DNA of 64,000 nt from NCBI RefSeq assembly GCF_000378765.1, contig NZ_KB905343.1:789218-853217 (forward strand), read 5' to 3'. This document shows positions 10,333 through 18,883 of this stretch, piece after piece. The position numbers were made by a program, and so were the translations under genes. The notes beneath the pieces are model-generated. The model was given only the letters and a program-made list of their open reading frames with translations. It was not told the origin of the DNA and made no database searches. Origin of the DNA: Psychroflexus tropicus DSM 15496 (lineage in GTDB: Bacteria; Bacteroidota; Bacteroidia; Flavobacteriales; Flavobacteriaceae). How positions within the stretch are numbered: the stretch's first letter is position 1; each line of letters opens with the position of its first letter.

Positions 10333-10632
10333 TTAAATAGTGATTCCTGCCGGAAGTAAATCTTTGTATTTTAGTCTGTTTTTTCTAAAGAATTTGGTAA
10401 TGTCAGGAGAGGTAGGCATAACCTTAAAGCGAGTGTCCTTAAAACTATCCAGGATTTTTGAAATAAACCTATCTTGAATTTCAGAATTTAAATAGTGATC
10501 TGGAATTGTCAGTTTAGTTAAAAAAATCTTTCTGTCATGTTCAGAAAATTCGACAGTTAGAAGTTCTCCATCGATTCTTGTTTCATATTGCCTTTGAAAC
10601 TCATTTTTGATTACTTCAAAATCTTTTTCCAT
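10333..10632 (-). CDS. Small GNAT-like protein (COG2388/YjdJ type), tentative
   Basis: This 99-residue cytosolic protein has the order of conserved elements seen in minimal GNAT-fold proteins of the COG2388 group: an N-terminal strand pair (FQRQYETRIDGELLTVEF), a core strand with LTKLTIPDHYLNSEIQDRFI, and a C-terminal FKVMPTSPDITKFFRKNR matching the usual place of the 'P-x-hydrophobic-x-R-R' tail. The acetyl-CoA pyrophosphate loop (RGxG) is not recognisable, being replaced by NSEIQ, so acetyltransferase activity is doubtful. It lies 116 bp upstream of uvrA on the same strand. I am not sure of the family. Confidence 0.5.
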   Translation of the reverse strand: MEKDFEVIKNEFQRQYETRIDGELLTVEFSEHDRKIFLTKLTIPDHYLNSEIQDRFISKILDSFKDTRFKVMPTSPDITKFFRKNRLKYKDLLPAGITI

Positions 10633-10763
10633 AGTGAAGAGCGTTCAATTATAGATTTAAACACGTTAACATAAATTATGAAAATATGAATAAAATCAGT
10701 AGAGACAAAGGTAAACAATAAATTTAAAACCTATTTTTGCAGGAAATGTGAATTGTAGTAATA

Positions 10764-11432
10764 GTGATCAACGTTTATATGATGCCAGGAATGGCTGCAA
10801 ATCCAAGCATATTCGAAAGAATAGAGCTGAATTCGAAAAAGTATAATGTCATTTGGTTATCATGGAAAATTCCTAAAAAAGACGAATCCTTATCATCCTA
10901 TGCAAATCGTATGCTTGATGAAATTCCAAAAGATATTCCCGTTGTTTTGATTGGCGTTTCATTTGGCGGAGTATTGGTTCAGGAAATGAGTAAATTCATT
11001 AAAATTAAGCGCTTAATCATTATTTCCAGCGTGAAGACTAAGCATGAATTACCAATGCGCATGAAGGTAGCAAGAGACACTGGGGTTTATAAAATATTAC
11101 CTACAGGCTTGCTCGATTATATAAACCAAATTGAAAAATTGCCCTTAGGTAATCTAATTAGAAAAAGACTTAAACTTTATCAGCAATATTTATCTGTAAA
11201 TGATAAAGAATATTTAGATTGGTCTATTAAAGAAATGTTATGCTGGCAACAAGATCAGCCTATCGATGGTATTGTTCACATTCACGGAGAAGAAGATGCT
11301 GTATTTCCACTTAAAAATATTGGGAACTGTATTAAAATTCCTGATGGAACGCATATCATGATCCTCAATAAATACAAATGGTTCAATGAAAATTTACATG
11401 ACTTAATTTCAGATGGACGTCTTAAAAAATAA
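10764..11432 (+). CDS. Small alpha/beta hydrolase
   Basis: This 222-residue protein has a nucleophile elbow GVSFGG (Ser at residue 66), an acid in HGEEDAVFP and a catalytic His in DGTHIM, giving a complete alpha/beta-hydrolase triad. No signal peptide is seen. The start used is GTG at 10764; an ATG a few codons on (YMMPGMAANPS) is an alternative start that would keep the core. The substrate is unknown. It ends 3 bp before the lytic transglycosylase gene, so the two form a likely operon. A TATTTTTG -7-like box lies at 10732-10739. Confidence 0.8.
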   Translation: MINVYMMPGMAANPSIFERIELNSKKYNVIWLSWKIPKKDESLSSYANRMLDEIPKDIPVVLIGVSFGGVLVQEMSKFIKIKRLIIISSVKTKHELPMRMKVARDTGVYKILPTGLLDYINQIEKLPLGNLIRKRLKLYQQYLSVNDKEYLDWSIKEMLCWQQDQPIDGIVHIHGEEDAVFPLKNIGNCIKIPDGTHIMILNKYKWFNENLHDLISDGRLKK

Positions 11433-11435
11433 CGT

Positions 11436-12377
11436 ATGAAACTAGATACTTTTTTAAAAAAATCCTTATTTACCATGGGTATAATCACCGTAACTCTTGG
11501 GACTTATACAGCCTTTACCAGTTTTAACACTTCAGAAAAAGCTTCCACTGAGCCTATCAACCCAGATAAAAGCTTTGAAGATGACTACAATGTATTCGCT
11601 CTTGATATTCCTGAAACCATAAGTTTTGCAGGAGAACGCACTCCTTTAGAAATCAATGATATAAAGGAAAGATTGGATCGTGAACTTCTGGTAAACACTT
11701 ACTGGCAATCCAATGCCTTGTTATTAATTAAAAGATCTAATAAGTATTTTCCTGTTATTGAGCCTATTTTAAAAGAATACGGAATACCAGATGATTTTAA
11801 ATATCTTGCCCTTGCTGAAAGTGGGCTTGAGCATGTCGTCTCTCCTGCTGGAGCGACAGGCTTTTGGCAAATTATGAAATCCACTGCACAAGATTATGGC
11901 TTAGAAGTAAACAATAATGTGGATGAACGCTACCACATAGAAAAAGCCACGAGAGCAGCCTGCGAATATTTAAAAAATTCTAAGGAGCGTTTCGGGAGCT
12001 GGACATTAGCTGCAGCCGCCTACAATGCAGGAAATTCTGGTATTTCCAGAGAATTGAAAAGACAGGAAGTTGAAGATTATTATGATCTTTTGCTAAATCC
12101 TGAAACCTCTAGATATGTATTTAGGATTTTGGCTTTAAAGCATATCTTGTCTAACGCCAAAGCCTTTGGCTTTCATTACGAAGATGAAGATCTTTATAAA
12201 ATGGTCCCAACAAAAACAGTGGAAGTCGATACTGCAGTCACAGATTTCGTAAAATTTGCTAAAAAATTTGATATGAATTACAAAACGCTAAAAATTCATA
12301 ATCCCTGGCTTAGAGATAAGCATTTAGTGAACGTTACCAATAAAAAGTATCAAATAAAGGTGACTAAATTAAATTGA
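11436..12377 (+). CDS. Lytic transglycosylase, SLT/MltD-like catalytic domain
   Basis: This 313-residue exported enzyme cleaves the MurNAc-GlcNAc bond of peptidoglycan, forming 1,6-anhydro ends. The catalytic Glu is E128 in LALAESGLE, followed by SPAGATGFWQIMKSTAQDYG and the WTLAAAAYNAGNSGI block typical of MltD-type SLT domains. Residues about 8-30 form a membrane/signal segment. The C-terminal ~60 residues (DTAVTDFVKFAKKFDMNYKTLK) resemble a single LysM-like region, weakly. It follows the alpha/beta hydrolase by 3 bp. Muralytic enzymes recur in this window (also at 25283-26701 and RlpA). Confidence 0.9.
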   Translation: MKLDTFLKKSLFTMGIITVTLGTYTAFTSFNTSEKASTEPINPDKSFEDDYNVFALDIPETISFAGERTPLEINDIKERLDRELLVNTYWQSNALLLIKRSNKYFPVIEPILKEYGIPDDFKYLALAESGLEHVVSPAGATGFWQIMKSTAQDYGLEVNNNVDERYHIEKATRAACEYLKNSKERFGSWTLAAAAYNAGNSGISRELKRQEVEDYYDLLLNPETSRYVFRILALKHILSNAKAFGFHYEDEDLYKMVPTKTVEVDTAVTDFVKFAKKFDMNYKTLKIHNPWLRDKHLVNVTNKKYQIKVTKLN

Positions 12378-12410
12378 TTTTCATCAATTAATGATGATAG
12401 TGAATCGGTC

Positions 12411-13082
12411 CTACAAATTATTATATTTCTGTAACAATTGGACATCCTTAGACATAGCTTCATAACAGGCCTTTTTGGCAACTTCTGCATCTACTGAGGG
12501 ATGTATTTGTAGGTTCTTTCTTACATTGATTATTGTTTTATCCTCATTCACTGCAATGGATACAGGAACTCCCAATTTATGCTTTAGCATTTTGATGGTT
12601 TTGGTTTCTGTATTGTAAAGTTCATTGACATACAAAACTTTCATTCCTGTAGGAAATTGCTTCGAAAAAGACATGGCGTCTTCTTTATTATCCCACAGAA
12701 TGAGAACAAAATCCATCCAGCTAGAATGTTCGTTTATAAGCTGAGCTAAAGCATCTAGTTCTCCATTACTAGGAACACACCAGGAAGAATAACTCATAAG
12801 ATAAAAAGGCTTATCTAGCTCATAAATGTTATTCATATCCTTTTTAAAGCTAAAAACTTTGAAGTTATCGATGATAGTGCCAATCAATTTTTTTTCAACA
12901 AACGAGCTAAAAAATTGTTCTGAAGATTCATAATTTCCAAGATGATAATGGAGGGAAGATTTTTTTTGAAAATCTGAATGATGTACGGCTAAGGCTTCAG
13001 AAAAAAGCACACTGTCTTGAAGCCTCTCATTTTGAGAGAACACTGAATAAGAAATTAAAATAAACAGCGTAATTTTTTTCAA
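12411..13082 (-). CDS. Exported thioredoxin-like protein with CxxS site
   Basis: This 223-residue protein has a short signal peptide (MKKITLFILISYSVFSQ). The second half has a thioredoxin-like pattern: PFYLMSYSSWCVPSNGEL (W101-C102-V-P-S105), then strand/helix segments and a cis-Pro-like GVPVSI. The usual WCxxC is therefore CxxS, losing the resolving Cys; such proteins tend to be trapping or isomerase-type rather than reductases. The first 80 residues are not recognisable. It is convergent with the transglycosylase gene. No neighbour suggests a substrate. Confidence 0.65.
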   Translation of the reverse strand: MKKITLFILISYSVFSQNERLQDSVLFSEALAVHHSDFQKKSSLHYHLGNYESSEQFFSSFVEKKLIGTIIDNFKVFSFKKDMNNIYELDKPFYLMSYSSWCVPSNGELDALAQLINEHSSWMDFVLILWDNKEDAMSFSKQFPTGMKVLYVNELYNTETKTIKMLKHKLGVPVSIAVNEDKTIINVRKNLQIHPSVDAEVAKKACYEAMSKDVQLLQKYNNL

Positions 13083-13192
13083 TAGACAATGAATATTTGT
13101 TAATTAATAAAATTAAGTAATTTAATTACGATATCTGTAATCAATCTTTCTGTCTATTAAGCAATTATTGTAAAAGGTTTGTAATATTGTTT

Positions 13193-13200
13193 TATATTTG
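13193..13200 (+). promoter_or_regulatory. -7 box upstream of kinase-like gene
   Basis: TATATTTG is a perfect TAnnTTTG -7 element 28 bp before the ATG at 13228. A TTG at 13168-13170 sits 22 bp upstream, slightly further than the ideal 19-20. Confidence 0.45.
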
Positions 13201-13227
13201 TTTAACCAATCGATTAATCAACTATTT

Positions 13228-13830
13228 ATGTCAAATGATGTTCGTGAAAATCAGGAACAGGTTAAAGAAGTCTTAGATCAAACCCTGCATCGATTCAAGA
13301 ATAATTTGCAGACACAATTAAGCTTGATGAATATTGAGTCTGCTACCCACCGCAAGTATTTCGATGACCGAAAGGTGGTTATGGATAGAATATTTGCACT
13401 TACTCATATTTATGATCTTTATTATAAAAGCGATAAGCATGAGTTTTCTGTTGAAAAACCTCTAGTTTCTTTGCAATCTTTTATGCTGCTTTTTATTCAA
13501 TATTTAAAGGGTTCTACCACCAAAATAGATTATGAACTTTCTGAAGTAGCTAGTGTTGATGTCAAGCTTGACGATCTTCTATTATTGAGCTATATACTAA
13601 TAGAATTTGAAGACTTTAGGAAAAGCTTAGAGGATTCTATATTTATTCAATTTTCAAAAAAAGAAAAGCGTTTATCATTGACCTTAAATTATTTTAATAT
13701 TAACGATCATGAGAAATTTTATGACCTTTTTCATGACCAGTACAAACTACTCGATTTGATGGTTATGCAATTAAAAGGTAAATTTGAATACAAAAAGAAA
13801 TTTATTAGACTTTCATTTCCAATCCTATGA
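13228..13830 (+). CDS. Histidine-kinase-like protein (HisKA_2 type) lacking ATP-binding motifs
   Basis: I start this protein at ATG 13228 (200 residues); the frame extends upstream only to a TTG inside the promoter. Residues ~12-60 form a HisKA_2-like dimerisation domain with phospho-acceptor candidate H21 in LHRFKNNLQTQLSLM. The remainder has the strand/helix order of a HATPase fold, ending KLLDLMVMQLKGKFEYKKKF, where a kinase would have the GLGL...LV..L.G region. The N-box Asn (usual ELVTNA) reads LIEFED, and the DxGxG and GxG lid glycines are missing. It cannot be expected to bind ATP. I infer a phosphotransfer protein of the Spo0B/ChpT kind, working with the regulator 4 bp downstream. Confidence 0.65.
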   Translation: MSNDVRENQEQVKEVLDQTLHRFKNNLQTQLSLMNIESATHRKYFDDRKVVMDRIFALTHIYDLYYKSDKHEFSVEKPLVSLQSFMLLFIQYLKGSTTKIDYELSEVASVDVKLDDLLLLSYILIEFEDFRKSLEDSIFIQFSKKEKRLSLTLNYFNINDHEKFYDLFHDQYKLLDLMVMQLKGKFEYKKKFIRLSFPIL

Positions 13831-13834
13831 TCCT

Positions 13835-14575
13835 ATGAAAACAAAAGTACTTGTTGTTGAAGACGATAAACTGATATCGTTTGAGATAAAATCCATCCTA
13901 GAAAAAAATAATTTCGATGTTAATATATGTGACAGTTATGCCTGTTGCATTAAGAACTTAGATACCTTTCAACCTGAGCTCATTCTTTTGGATATTGACC
14001 TCAATAAAAAGTTTGAAGGTATTCAAATTGGTTCATATCTTAATTCCAAATCAGATCTGCCTTTTATTTACATTACCGGCTATACCGATGTTGAAACCTT
14101 AAAGCGCATTCAAACCACGAAGCCGGTAGGCTATTTATCAAAACCTTTTAGAGAAATTGATATTATCAATAATATTGAACTTGCACTTTACAATAAAAAA
14201 GCTGGTCTCGATGATGTAGAAAGTCAAGAAGTCGATGAAGCTTATAGCCAATACTCTAAACCGATAAAAAGAGCGTTAGAGTACATCGATACCAACATTA
14301 ATCAAGAAATCAAGACTGACGAACTTATAAGGGTTTCAGGATGGAGTAAGTTTCACTTTATTAGAGAATTTGCTAAAGAGGTAGGTGTAACTCCATACCA
14401 ATATATCTTTGAGCAAAAAATGAAATTAGCATCTTCAAAACTTAAAAACACATACCAATCAGTTAGAGAGATTGCTTTTGACCTTGGTTATACTTCAAAT
14501 TCAAGCTTTACCAATGCATTCGTAAAGCACTCAGGCTTATCTCCGTCAAATTTTAGAAAAAAATACTGTAGATAA
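13835..14575 (+). CDS. Response regulator with REC and AraC-type DNA-binding domains
   Basis: This is a 246-residue regulator from ATG 13835. Residues 1-120 are a CheY-like receiver: acidic pocket VVEDDK at 8-12, phospho-acceptor D53 in LILLDIDL, T81 and K103 in YLSKPF. Residues ~150-246 are an AraC-type double helix-turn-helix: RALEYIDTNINQEIKTDEL, HFIREFAKEVGVTPYQYI and the family signature VREIAFDLGYTSNSSFTNAFVKH. The gene lies 4 bp after the kinase-like gene, so the two should act together. REC joined to AraC is unusual in Bacteroidetes outside hybrid two-component systems, where AraC domains are common. Target genes are unknown. Confidence 0.9.
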   Translation: MKTKVLVVEDDKLISFEIKSILEKNNFDVNICDSYACCIKNLDTFQPELILLDIDLNKKFEGIQIGSYLNSKSDLPFIYITGYTDVETLKRIQTTKPVGYLSKPFREIDIINNIELALYNKKAGLDDVESQEVDEAYSQYSKPIKRALEYIDTNINQEIKTDELIRVSGWSKFHFIREFAKEVGVTPYQYIFEQKMKLASSKLKNTYQSVREIAFDLGYTSNSSFTNAFVKHSGLSPSNFRKKYCR

Positions 14576-15091
14576 TTAGAAGCGTTTCATTTGCTGCTTC
14601 ATCATTTGGATTTGCTCGTTTAGCATGCCATGCTTATCTAGGGATTTTGCCTCTTTGAGCAATAGTTGTGCTTCACGTTTTCTTCGTTTGGTCATAGCAA
14701 TACCTGCTAAATTTAGCTTAGCCATAGCTAGATCTTGTTTCATAGACAAGCCTAATTTAATTGCTCTTTTAAAAAATTTCTCAGCTTTAGTCATATTGGT
14801 TTGAGAGAGAAGTAAGCCATGAATATAATTGAAGTAGCCCTGTTGTTTTTGGGTAAGGGCGGATTCAGGGTTTTTAATCTTATCCAGCCATTTTTTCGCC
14901 CCTTCAAAATCTTGTTTTCTCAATCTTAAAAAGGCGAGCAAGATCATTTCATTCTTAAAATAAAGAAATATAAATATTCCAGAAAATAAGATGAGAGCAA
15001 TGCCATTTCCTATATTGCTTTCAATAATTTGATAAACGCCAAAACCAATTAGAATTGCAGCTATAACGAGTTTAAAGTTTTTATGAAACAT
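14576..15091 (-). CDS. Two-helix membrane protein with TPR-like repeats (DUF2892-like)
   Basis: This 171-residue protein has two adjacent hydrophobic segments at about 8-24 and 28-46, then a helical TPR-like region: NEMILLAFLRLRKQDFEGAKKWL, QGYFNYIHGLLLSQTNMTKAEKFF and LAMAKLNLAGIAMTKRRKREAQ. Pairs of helices with small residues at TPR positions suggest three repeats facing the cytosol. I know similar uncharacterised proteins in Flavobacteriaceae. Its stop abuts the stop of the REC-AraC gene on the other strand. It diverges from rpmH. No function can be assigned. Confidence 0.7.
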   Translation of the reverse strand: MFHKNFKLVIAAILIGFGVYQIIESNIGNGIALILFSGIFIFLYFKNEMILLAFLRLRKQDFEGAKKWLDKIKNPESALTQKQQGYFNYIHGLLLSQTNMTKAEKFFKRAIKLGLSMKQDLAMAKLNLAGIAMTKRRKREAQLLLKEAKSLDKHGMLNEQIQMMKQQMKRF

Positions 15092-15150
15092 GCTAAATAA
15101 TTTGGTTGCAAATCTAGCAAAAACAATTGAAAAAAACTTTATATCAACTC

Positions 15151-15180
15151 TTGTAAAACTAAAAAGGAATCGTATATTTG
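15151..15180 (+). promoter_or_regulatory. Bacteroidetes-type promoter of rpmH
   Basis: TTG at 15151-15153, a 19 bp spacer and TATATTTG at 15173-15180 match the -33/-7 consensus of the Bacteroidetes primary sigma factor exactly. The rpmH start codon is 43 bp downstream. This is the clearest promoter in the window. Confidence 0.8.
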
Positions 15181-15223
15181 CACGCAGTTTTCAAAAAGAG
15201 ATAATACTTATAAAGTCATAACA

Positions 15224-15385
15224 ATGAAAAGAACTTTTCAACCTTCAAATAAAAAGAGAAAGAACAAACACGGATTTAGAGAAAGAATGTCTTCTGTAAA
15301 TGGTCGTAAAGTTCTAAAGCGTAGAAGAGCCAAAGGAAGAAAAAAATTGAGTGTTTCTTCTGAAATGAGTTTAAGAAAGAGATAA
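15224..15385 (+). CDS. rpmH: 50S ribosomal protein L34
   Basis: This 53-residue, very basic protein begins [20 protein letters not shown] and contains [20 protein letters not shown], the universal L34 pattern. L34 is a small 23S-rRNA-binding protein of the large subunit. It has its own strong promoter and a hairpin terminator 25 bp downstream, so it is a single-gene unit. The C-terminal extension ([12 protein letters not shown]) is typical of Bacteroidetes L34 proteins. Confidence 0.98.
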   Translation: MKRTFQPSNKKRKNKHGFRERMSSVNGRKVLKRRRAKGRKKLSVSSEMSLRKR

Positions 15386-15408
15386 ATGATTTATCATTCA
15401 CACAATAT

Positions 15409-15440
15409 AAAGGTGTTGCTTTTTAGCAACGCCTTTTTTT
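15409..15440 (+). terminator. Rho-independent terminator of rpmH
   Basis: AGGTGTTGCT and AGCAACGCCT form a 10 bp stem with one G-U pair and a TTTT loop, followed by a T-run. Confidence 0.88.
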
Positions 15441-15480
15441 ATATCTTATAGTTTCATTATCATCGTAAATAAATCAAGCT

Positions 15481-18333
15481 ATGCCAAAAAGCAACTCCAT
15501 CAAAACAATCCTTATTATAGGCTCAGGACCCATTGTAATTGGTCAGGCCTGTGAATTTGATTACTCAGGTTCTCAATCCTTAAGGTCTTTAAGAGAGGAA
15601 GGAATTAAAACCATTCTTATCAACAGTAATCCAGCTACGATTATGACCGATCCTTCCATGGCGGATCATGTGTATTTAAAACCCCTTACTACAAAATCAA
15701 TTATAGATATATTAAAAACTCATCCCGATATTGATGCAGTACTTCCTACCATGGGAGGTCAAACTGCTCTTAACTTATGTATTGAAGCTGATGATAAAGG
15801 GATTTGGGAGGATTTTGGAGTTAAAATTATAGGAGTAGATATCGATGCTATCAATATTACGGAAGACAGAGAAAAGTTTAGAAAATTAATGCAAGATATC
15901 GGAGTGGGCGTCGCTCCTTCCAAAACTGTGACCTCTTTTTTACAGGGTAAAGAAGTTGCTCAGGAATTTGGATTCCCATTAGTGATTAGAGCTTCCTTTA
16001 CACTTGGTGGAAGCGGAGCTTCTATTGTATATGCAGAAGACCAATTTGAAGAACTATTAACTAGGGGGCTTGAAGCTTCGCCTATACATGAAGTCATTAT
16101 TGATAAAGCTCTTTTGGGTTGGAAAGAATATGAATTGGAATTACTGCGAGATAGAAATGATAATGTCACTATTATTTGTAGTATTGAAAATATGGACCCT
16201 ATGGGGATTCATACTGGAGATTCTATTACTGTAGCGCCTGCAATGACTCTTAGCGACAGGACGTATCAACGTATGAGGGATATGGCTATAAAGATGATGA
16301 GAAGCATTGGTGATTTTGCAGGAGGATGTAATGTTCAGTTTGCTGTGAGTCCAGATGAAAATGAAGACATTATCGCCATTGAAATAAACCCTAGAGTATC
16401 TAGATCTTCTGCTTTGGCTTCTAAAGCAACTGGATATCCGATTGCAAAAGTTGCTTCAAAACTGGCAATTGGTTATCATCTAGATGAACTTCAAAATCAG
16501 ATTACACAAACCACTTCAGCTTTCTTTGAGCCTACTTTAGACTATGTCATTGTAAAAATACCGAGATGGAATTTTGATAAATTTGAGGGATCAGACAGAA
16601 CCTTAGGGCTTCAAATGAAATCTGTTGGAGAAGTAATGGGCATTGGACGCTCGTTTCAGGAAGCTTTGCATAAAGCAACTCAATCTCTTGAAATCAAACG
16701 AAATGGTCTTGGAGCCGATGGTAAAAGCTATACCGATTATAATCAGATTTTAAGCAAACTCGAATATGCAAGCTGGGATAGAGTTTTTGTTATTTATGAT
16801 GCCATACAACTTGGAATTCCATTAAGCAGAATACATGAGATTACAAAAATAGACATGTGGTTTCTAAAGCAATACGAAGAGTTGTTTAGTTTGGAAAAAG
16901 AGATTTCGACTTATTCTATAACTGAAATTACGAAAGACTTAATGCTTGAGGCAAAACAAAAAGGGTTTGCAGATCGACAGATCGCTCACATGCTGGGTTG
17001 TTTAGAAAGCGAGGTATATGCTAAGCGAGAAGAGCTGGGTGTGAATAGAATTTATAAGCTGGTCGACACCTGTGCAGCAGAGTTTGAAGCACATACCCCA
17101 TATTATTATTCTACCTTCGAAGCTGACGTAAATGATTCTAAAGGTGGAAAAGTTGAAGCAAATGAAAGTGTAGTTACAGATAAGAAAAAAGTAATTGTAC
17201 TGGGTTCTGGTCCAAACCGAATAGGACAGGGGATAGAGTTTGATTACTGCTGTGTTCACGGTGTCATGGCAGCTGCAGAATGTGGTTATGAAACCATTAT
17301 GATCAATTGTAATCCAGAAACAGTCTCTACAGATTTTGATACTGCAGATAAACTCTATTTCGAACCTGTGTTTTGGGAACATATTTATGATATTATAAAA
17401 CATGAAAACCCTGTAGGAGTTATTGTTCAGCTAGGTGGACAAACTGCTCTCAAGCTTGCCGAAAAACTGAGTCGTTACGGAATTAAAATATTAGGCACTA
17501 GTTATGACTCATTAGATCTAGCAGAAGACAGAGGTAGTTTTTCCAGGTTACTTCAAGATAATAACATACCTTATCCAGAATTTGGTGTTGCTGAAACTGC
17601 AGATGAAGCCCTTTCTTTAGCTGAGGAACTCGATTTTCCAATTCTAGTAAGACCTTCTTATGTATTAGGTGGACAGGGTATGAAAATCGTCATCAATAAA
17701 AAAGAATTAGAGGCTCATGTTGTAGACTTATTGAGAAAAATACCAAATAATAAATTACTGTTGGATCATTATTTAGATGGTGCCATAGAAGCAGAGGCTG
17801 ATGCAATTTGCGATGGAGAAAATGTATATATCATTGGTATCATGGAACATATTGAGCCTTGTGGAGTGCATTCTGGAGATTCTAATGCCACTTTACCTCC
17901 CTTTAATCTAGGAGATCTAATTATCGAACAAATAAGAGACCATACTAAAAAAATTGCACTAGCTCTCAACACAGTAGGTCTTCTTAATGTTCAATTTGCT
18001 ATAAAAGATGATAATGTCTACATCATTGAAGCTAACCCGAGAGCCTCAAGAACAGTCCCATTTATTGCTAAGGCTTATAAAGAACCCTATGTCAATTATG
18101 CTACAAAAGTGATGCTAGGTGAAAATAAACTAAAAGATTTCAATTTTGATCCGCAACTTGAGGGATATGCTATAAAACAGCCAGTGTTTTCTTTTAATAA
18201 ATTTCATAATGTTAATAAACAACTTGGTCCAGAAATGAAAAGTACTGGTGAAAGCATTTTATTTATAGACAGTCTAAAAGATGATACTTTTTATGAGTTA
18301 TATGGTAGACGTAAAATGTACTTAAGTAAATAA
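15481..18333 (+). CDS. carB: Carbamoyl-phosphate synthase large subunit
   Basis: At 950 residues this carries both ATP-grasp halves that build carbamoyl phosphate from bicarbonate, glutamine-derived ammonia and two ATP, for arginine and pyrimidine synthesis. Each half opens with a Rossmann-like block: ILIIGSGPIVIGQACEFDYS at the N-terminus and VIVLGSGPNRIGQGIEFDYC after residue ~570. PSFTLGG/ASFTLGGSGAS and RPSYVLGGQGM are the ATP-binding loops, and the allosteric C-terminal domain is short: the protein ends at IDSLKDDTFYELYGRRKMYLSK, about 100 residues shorter than E. coli CarB, so the MGS-like regulatory domain appears to be missing. No carA is in the window. The next gene starts 1 bp after its stop. 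Confidence 0.96.
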   Translation: MPKSNSIKTILIIGSGPIVIGQACEFDYSGSQSLRSLREEGIKTILINSNPATIMTDPSMADHVYLKPLTTKSIIDILKTHPDIDAVLPTMGGQTALNLCIEADDKGIWEDFGVKIIGVDIDAINITEDREKFRKLMQDIGVGVAPSKTVTSFLQGKEVAQEFGFPLVIRASFTLGGSGASIVYAEDQFEELLTRGLEASPIHEVIIDKALLGWKEYELELLRDRNDNVTIICSIENMDPMGIHTGDSITVAPAMTLSDRTYQRMRDMAIKMMRSIGDFAGGCNVQFAVSPDENEDIIAIEINPRVSRSSALASKATGYPIAKVASKLAIGYHLDELQNQITQTTSAFFEPTLDYVIVKIPRWNFDKFEGSDRTLGLQMKSVGEVMGIGRSFQEALHKATQSLEIKRNGLGADGKSYTDYNQILSKLEYASWDRVFVIYDAIQLGIPLSRIHEITKIDMWFLKQYEELFSLEKEISTYSITEITKDLMLEAKQKGFADRQIAHMLGCLESEVYAKREELGVNRIYKLVDTCAAEFEAHTPYYYSTFEADVNDSKGGKVEANESVVTDKKKVIVLGSGPNRIGQGIEFDYCCVHGVMAAAECGYETIMINCNPETVSTDFDTADKLYFEPVFWEHIYDIIKHENPVGVIVQLGGQTALKLAEKLSRYGIKILGTSYDSLDLAEDRGSFSRLLQDNNIPYPEFGVAETADEALSLAEELDFPILVRPSYVLGGQGMKIVINKKELEAHVVDLLRKIPNNKLLLDHYLDGAIEAEADAICDGENVYIIGIMEHIEPCGVHSGDSNATLPPFNLGDLIIEQIRDHTKKIALALNTVGLLNVQFAIKDDNVYIIEANPRASRTVPFIAKAYKEPYVNYATKVMLGENKLKDFNFDPQLEGYAIKQPVFSFNKFHNVNKQLGPEMKSTGESILFIDSLKDDTFYELYGRRKMYLSK

Positions 18334-18334
18334 A

Positions 18335-18844
18335 ATGGCTTTAATTGAAGCTGTTAAAGGCATACTACCTGAGATCCCTTCTAGTTGTTTTCTGACAAAA
18401 AATTCAACGATAATTGGTCAAGTGACACTGGGAGAAAACTGCAGTATATGGTATAACGCAGTTGTTCGTGGAGATGTTAATACTATTGTAGTAGGAAGTG
18501 AGTGCAATATTCAGGATGGTGCAGTAGTTCATTGCACTTACCAAAAAGCCTCTACTTCGATAGGGAATCGAGTTTCTATAGGACATAAGGCTATAGTTCA
18601 TGGGTGTACAATTCATGATGATGTATTAATTGGCATGGGAGCCATAATCATGGATCATGCTGTTGTAGAAACTGGCAGTATAGTGGCTGCGGGAGCTATT
18701 GTAACAGCTGGCACAAGAGTGGAATCCAATTCGATTTATGCTGGGATCCCTGCCAAAAAAATTACTGATACATCAGATAAACACAGCGAATTAATAAGGC
18801 TTACCGCAAAAAACTATACTGAATATAAAACCTGGATTGATTAA
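18335..18844 (+). CDS. Gamma-class carbonic anhydrase family protein
   Basis: This 169-residue left-handed beta-helix protein is built from hexapeptide repeats (IIGQVTLGENCSIWYNAVVRGD, VSIGHKAIVHGCTIHDDVLIGMGAIIMD). The three zinc-ligand His positions of the family are present: HCTYQKASTSIGNRVSIGHKAIVHGC. R in VVRGD and D in QDGAVVH match PaaY/YrdA/gamma-CA homologues. Carbonic anhydrase activity is known only for some members. It starts 1 bp after carB, which consumes bicarbonate, so local supply of bicarbonate is a reasonable inference. A perfect bidirectional hairpin follows. Confidence 0.9.
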   Translation: MALIEAVKGILPEIPSSCFLTKNSTIIGQVTLGENCSIWYNAVVRGDVNTIVVGSECNIQDGAVVHCTYQKASTSIGNRVSIGHKAIVHGCTIHDDVLIGMGAIIMDHAVVETGSIVAAGAIVTAGTRVESNSIYAGIPAKKITDTSDKHSELIRLTAKNYTEYKTWID

Positions 18845-18878
18845 AATACAAACCCGCTTTATAGCGGGTTTGTATTTT
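18843..18878. terminator. Bidirectional terminator between carbonic anhydrase gene and clpB
   Basis: A perfect 16 bp inverted repeat with core ACAAACCCGCT/AGCGGGTTTGT and a TTAT loop, flanked by A- and T-rich ends, can stop transcription from both converging genes. Confidence 0.9.
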
Positions 18879-18883
18879 GTTAT

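Noticed and set aside
12371-12388. Hairpin AATTGAT/ATCAATT at the end of the lytic transglycosylase gene
   Set aside because: Short, AT-only stem without a T-run; chance is likely in this base composition.
17002-17403. A 133-codon minus-strand open frame inside carB
   Set aside because: carB is intact and fully conserved here; this is a shadow frame with unusual Cys/Tyr composition.
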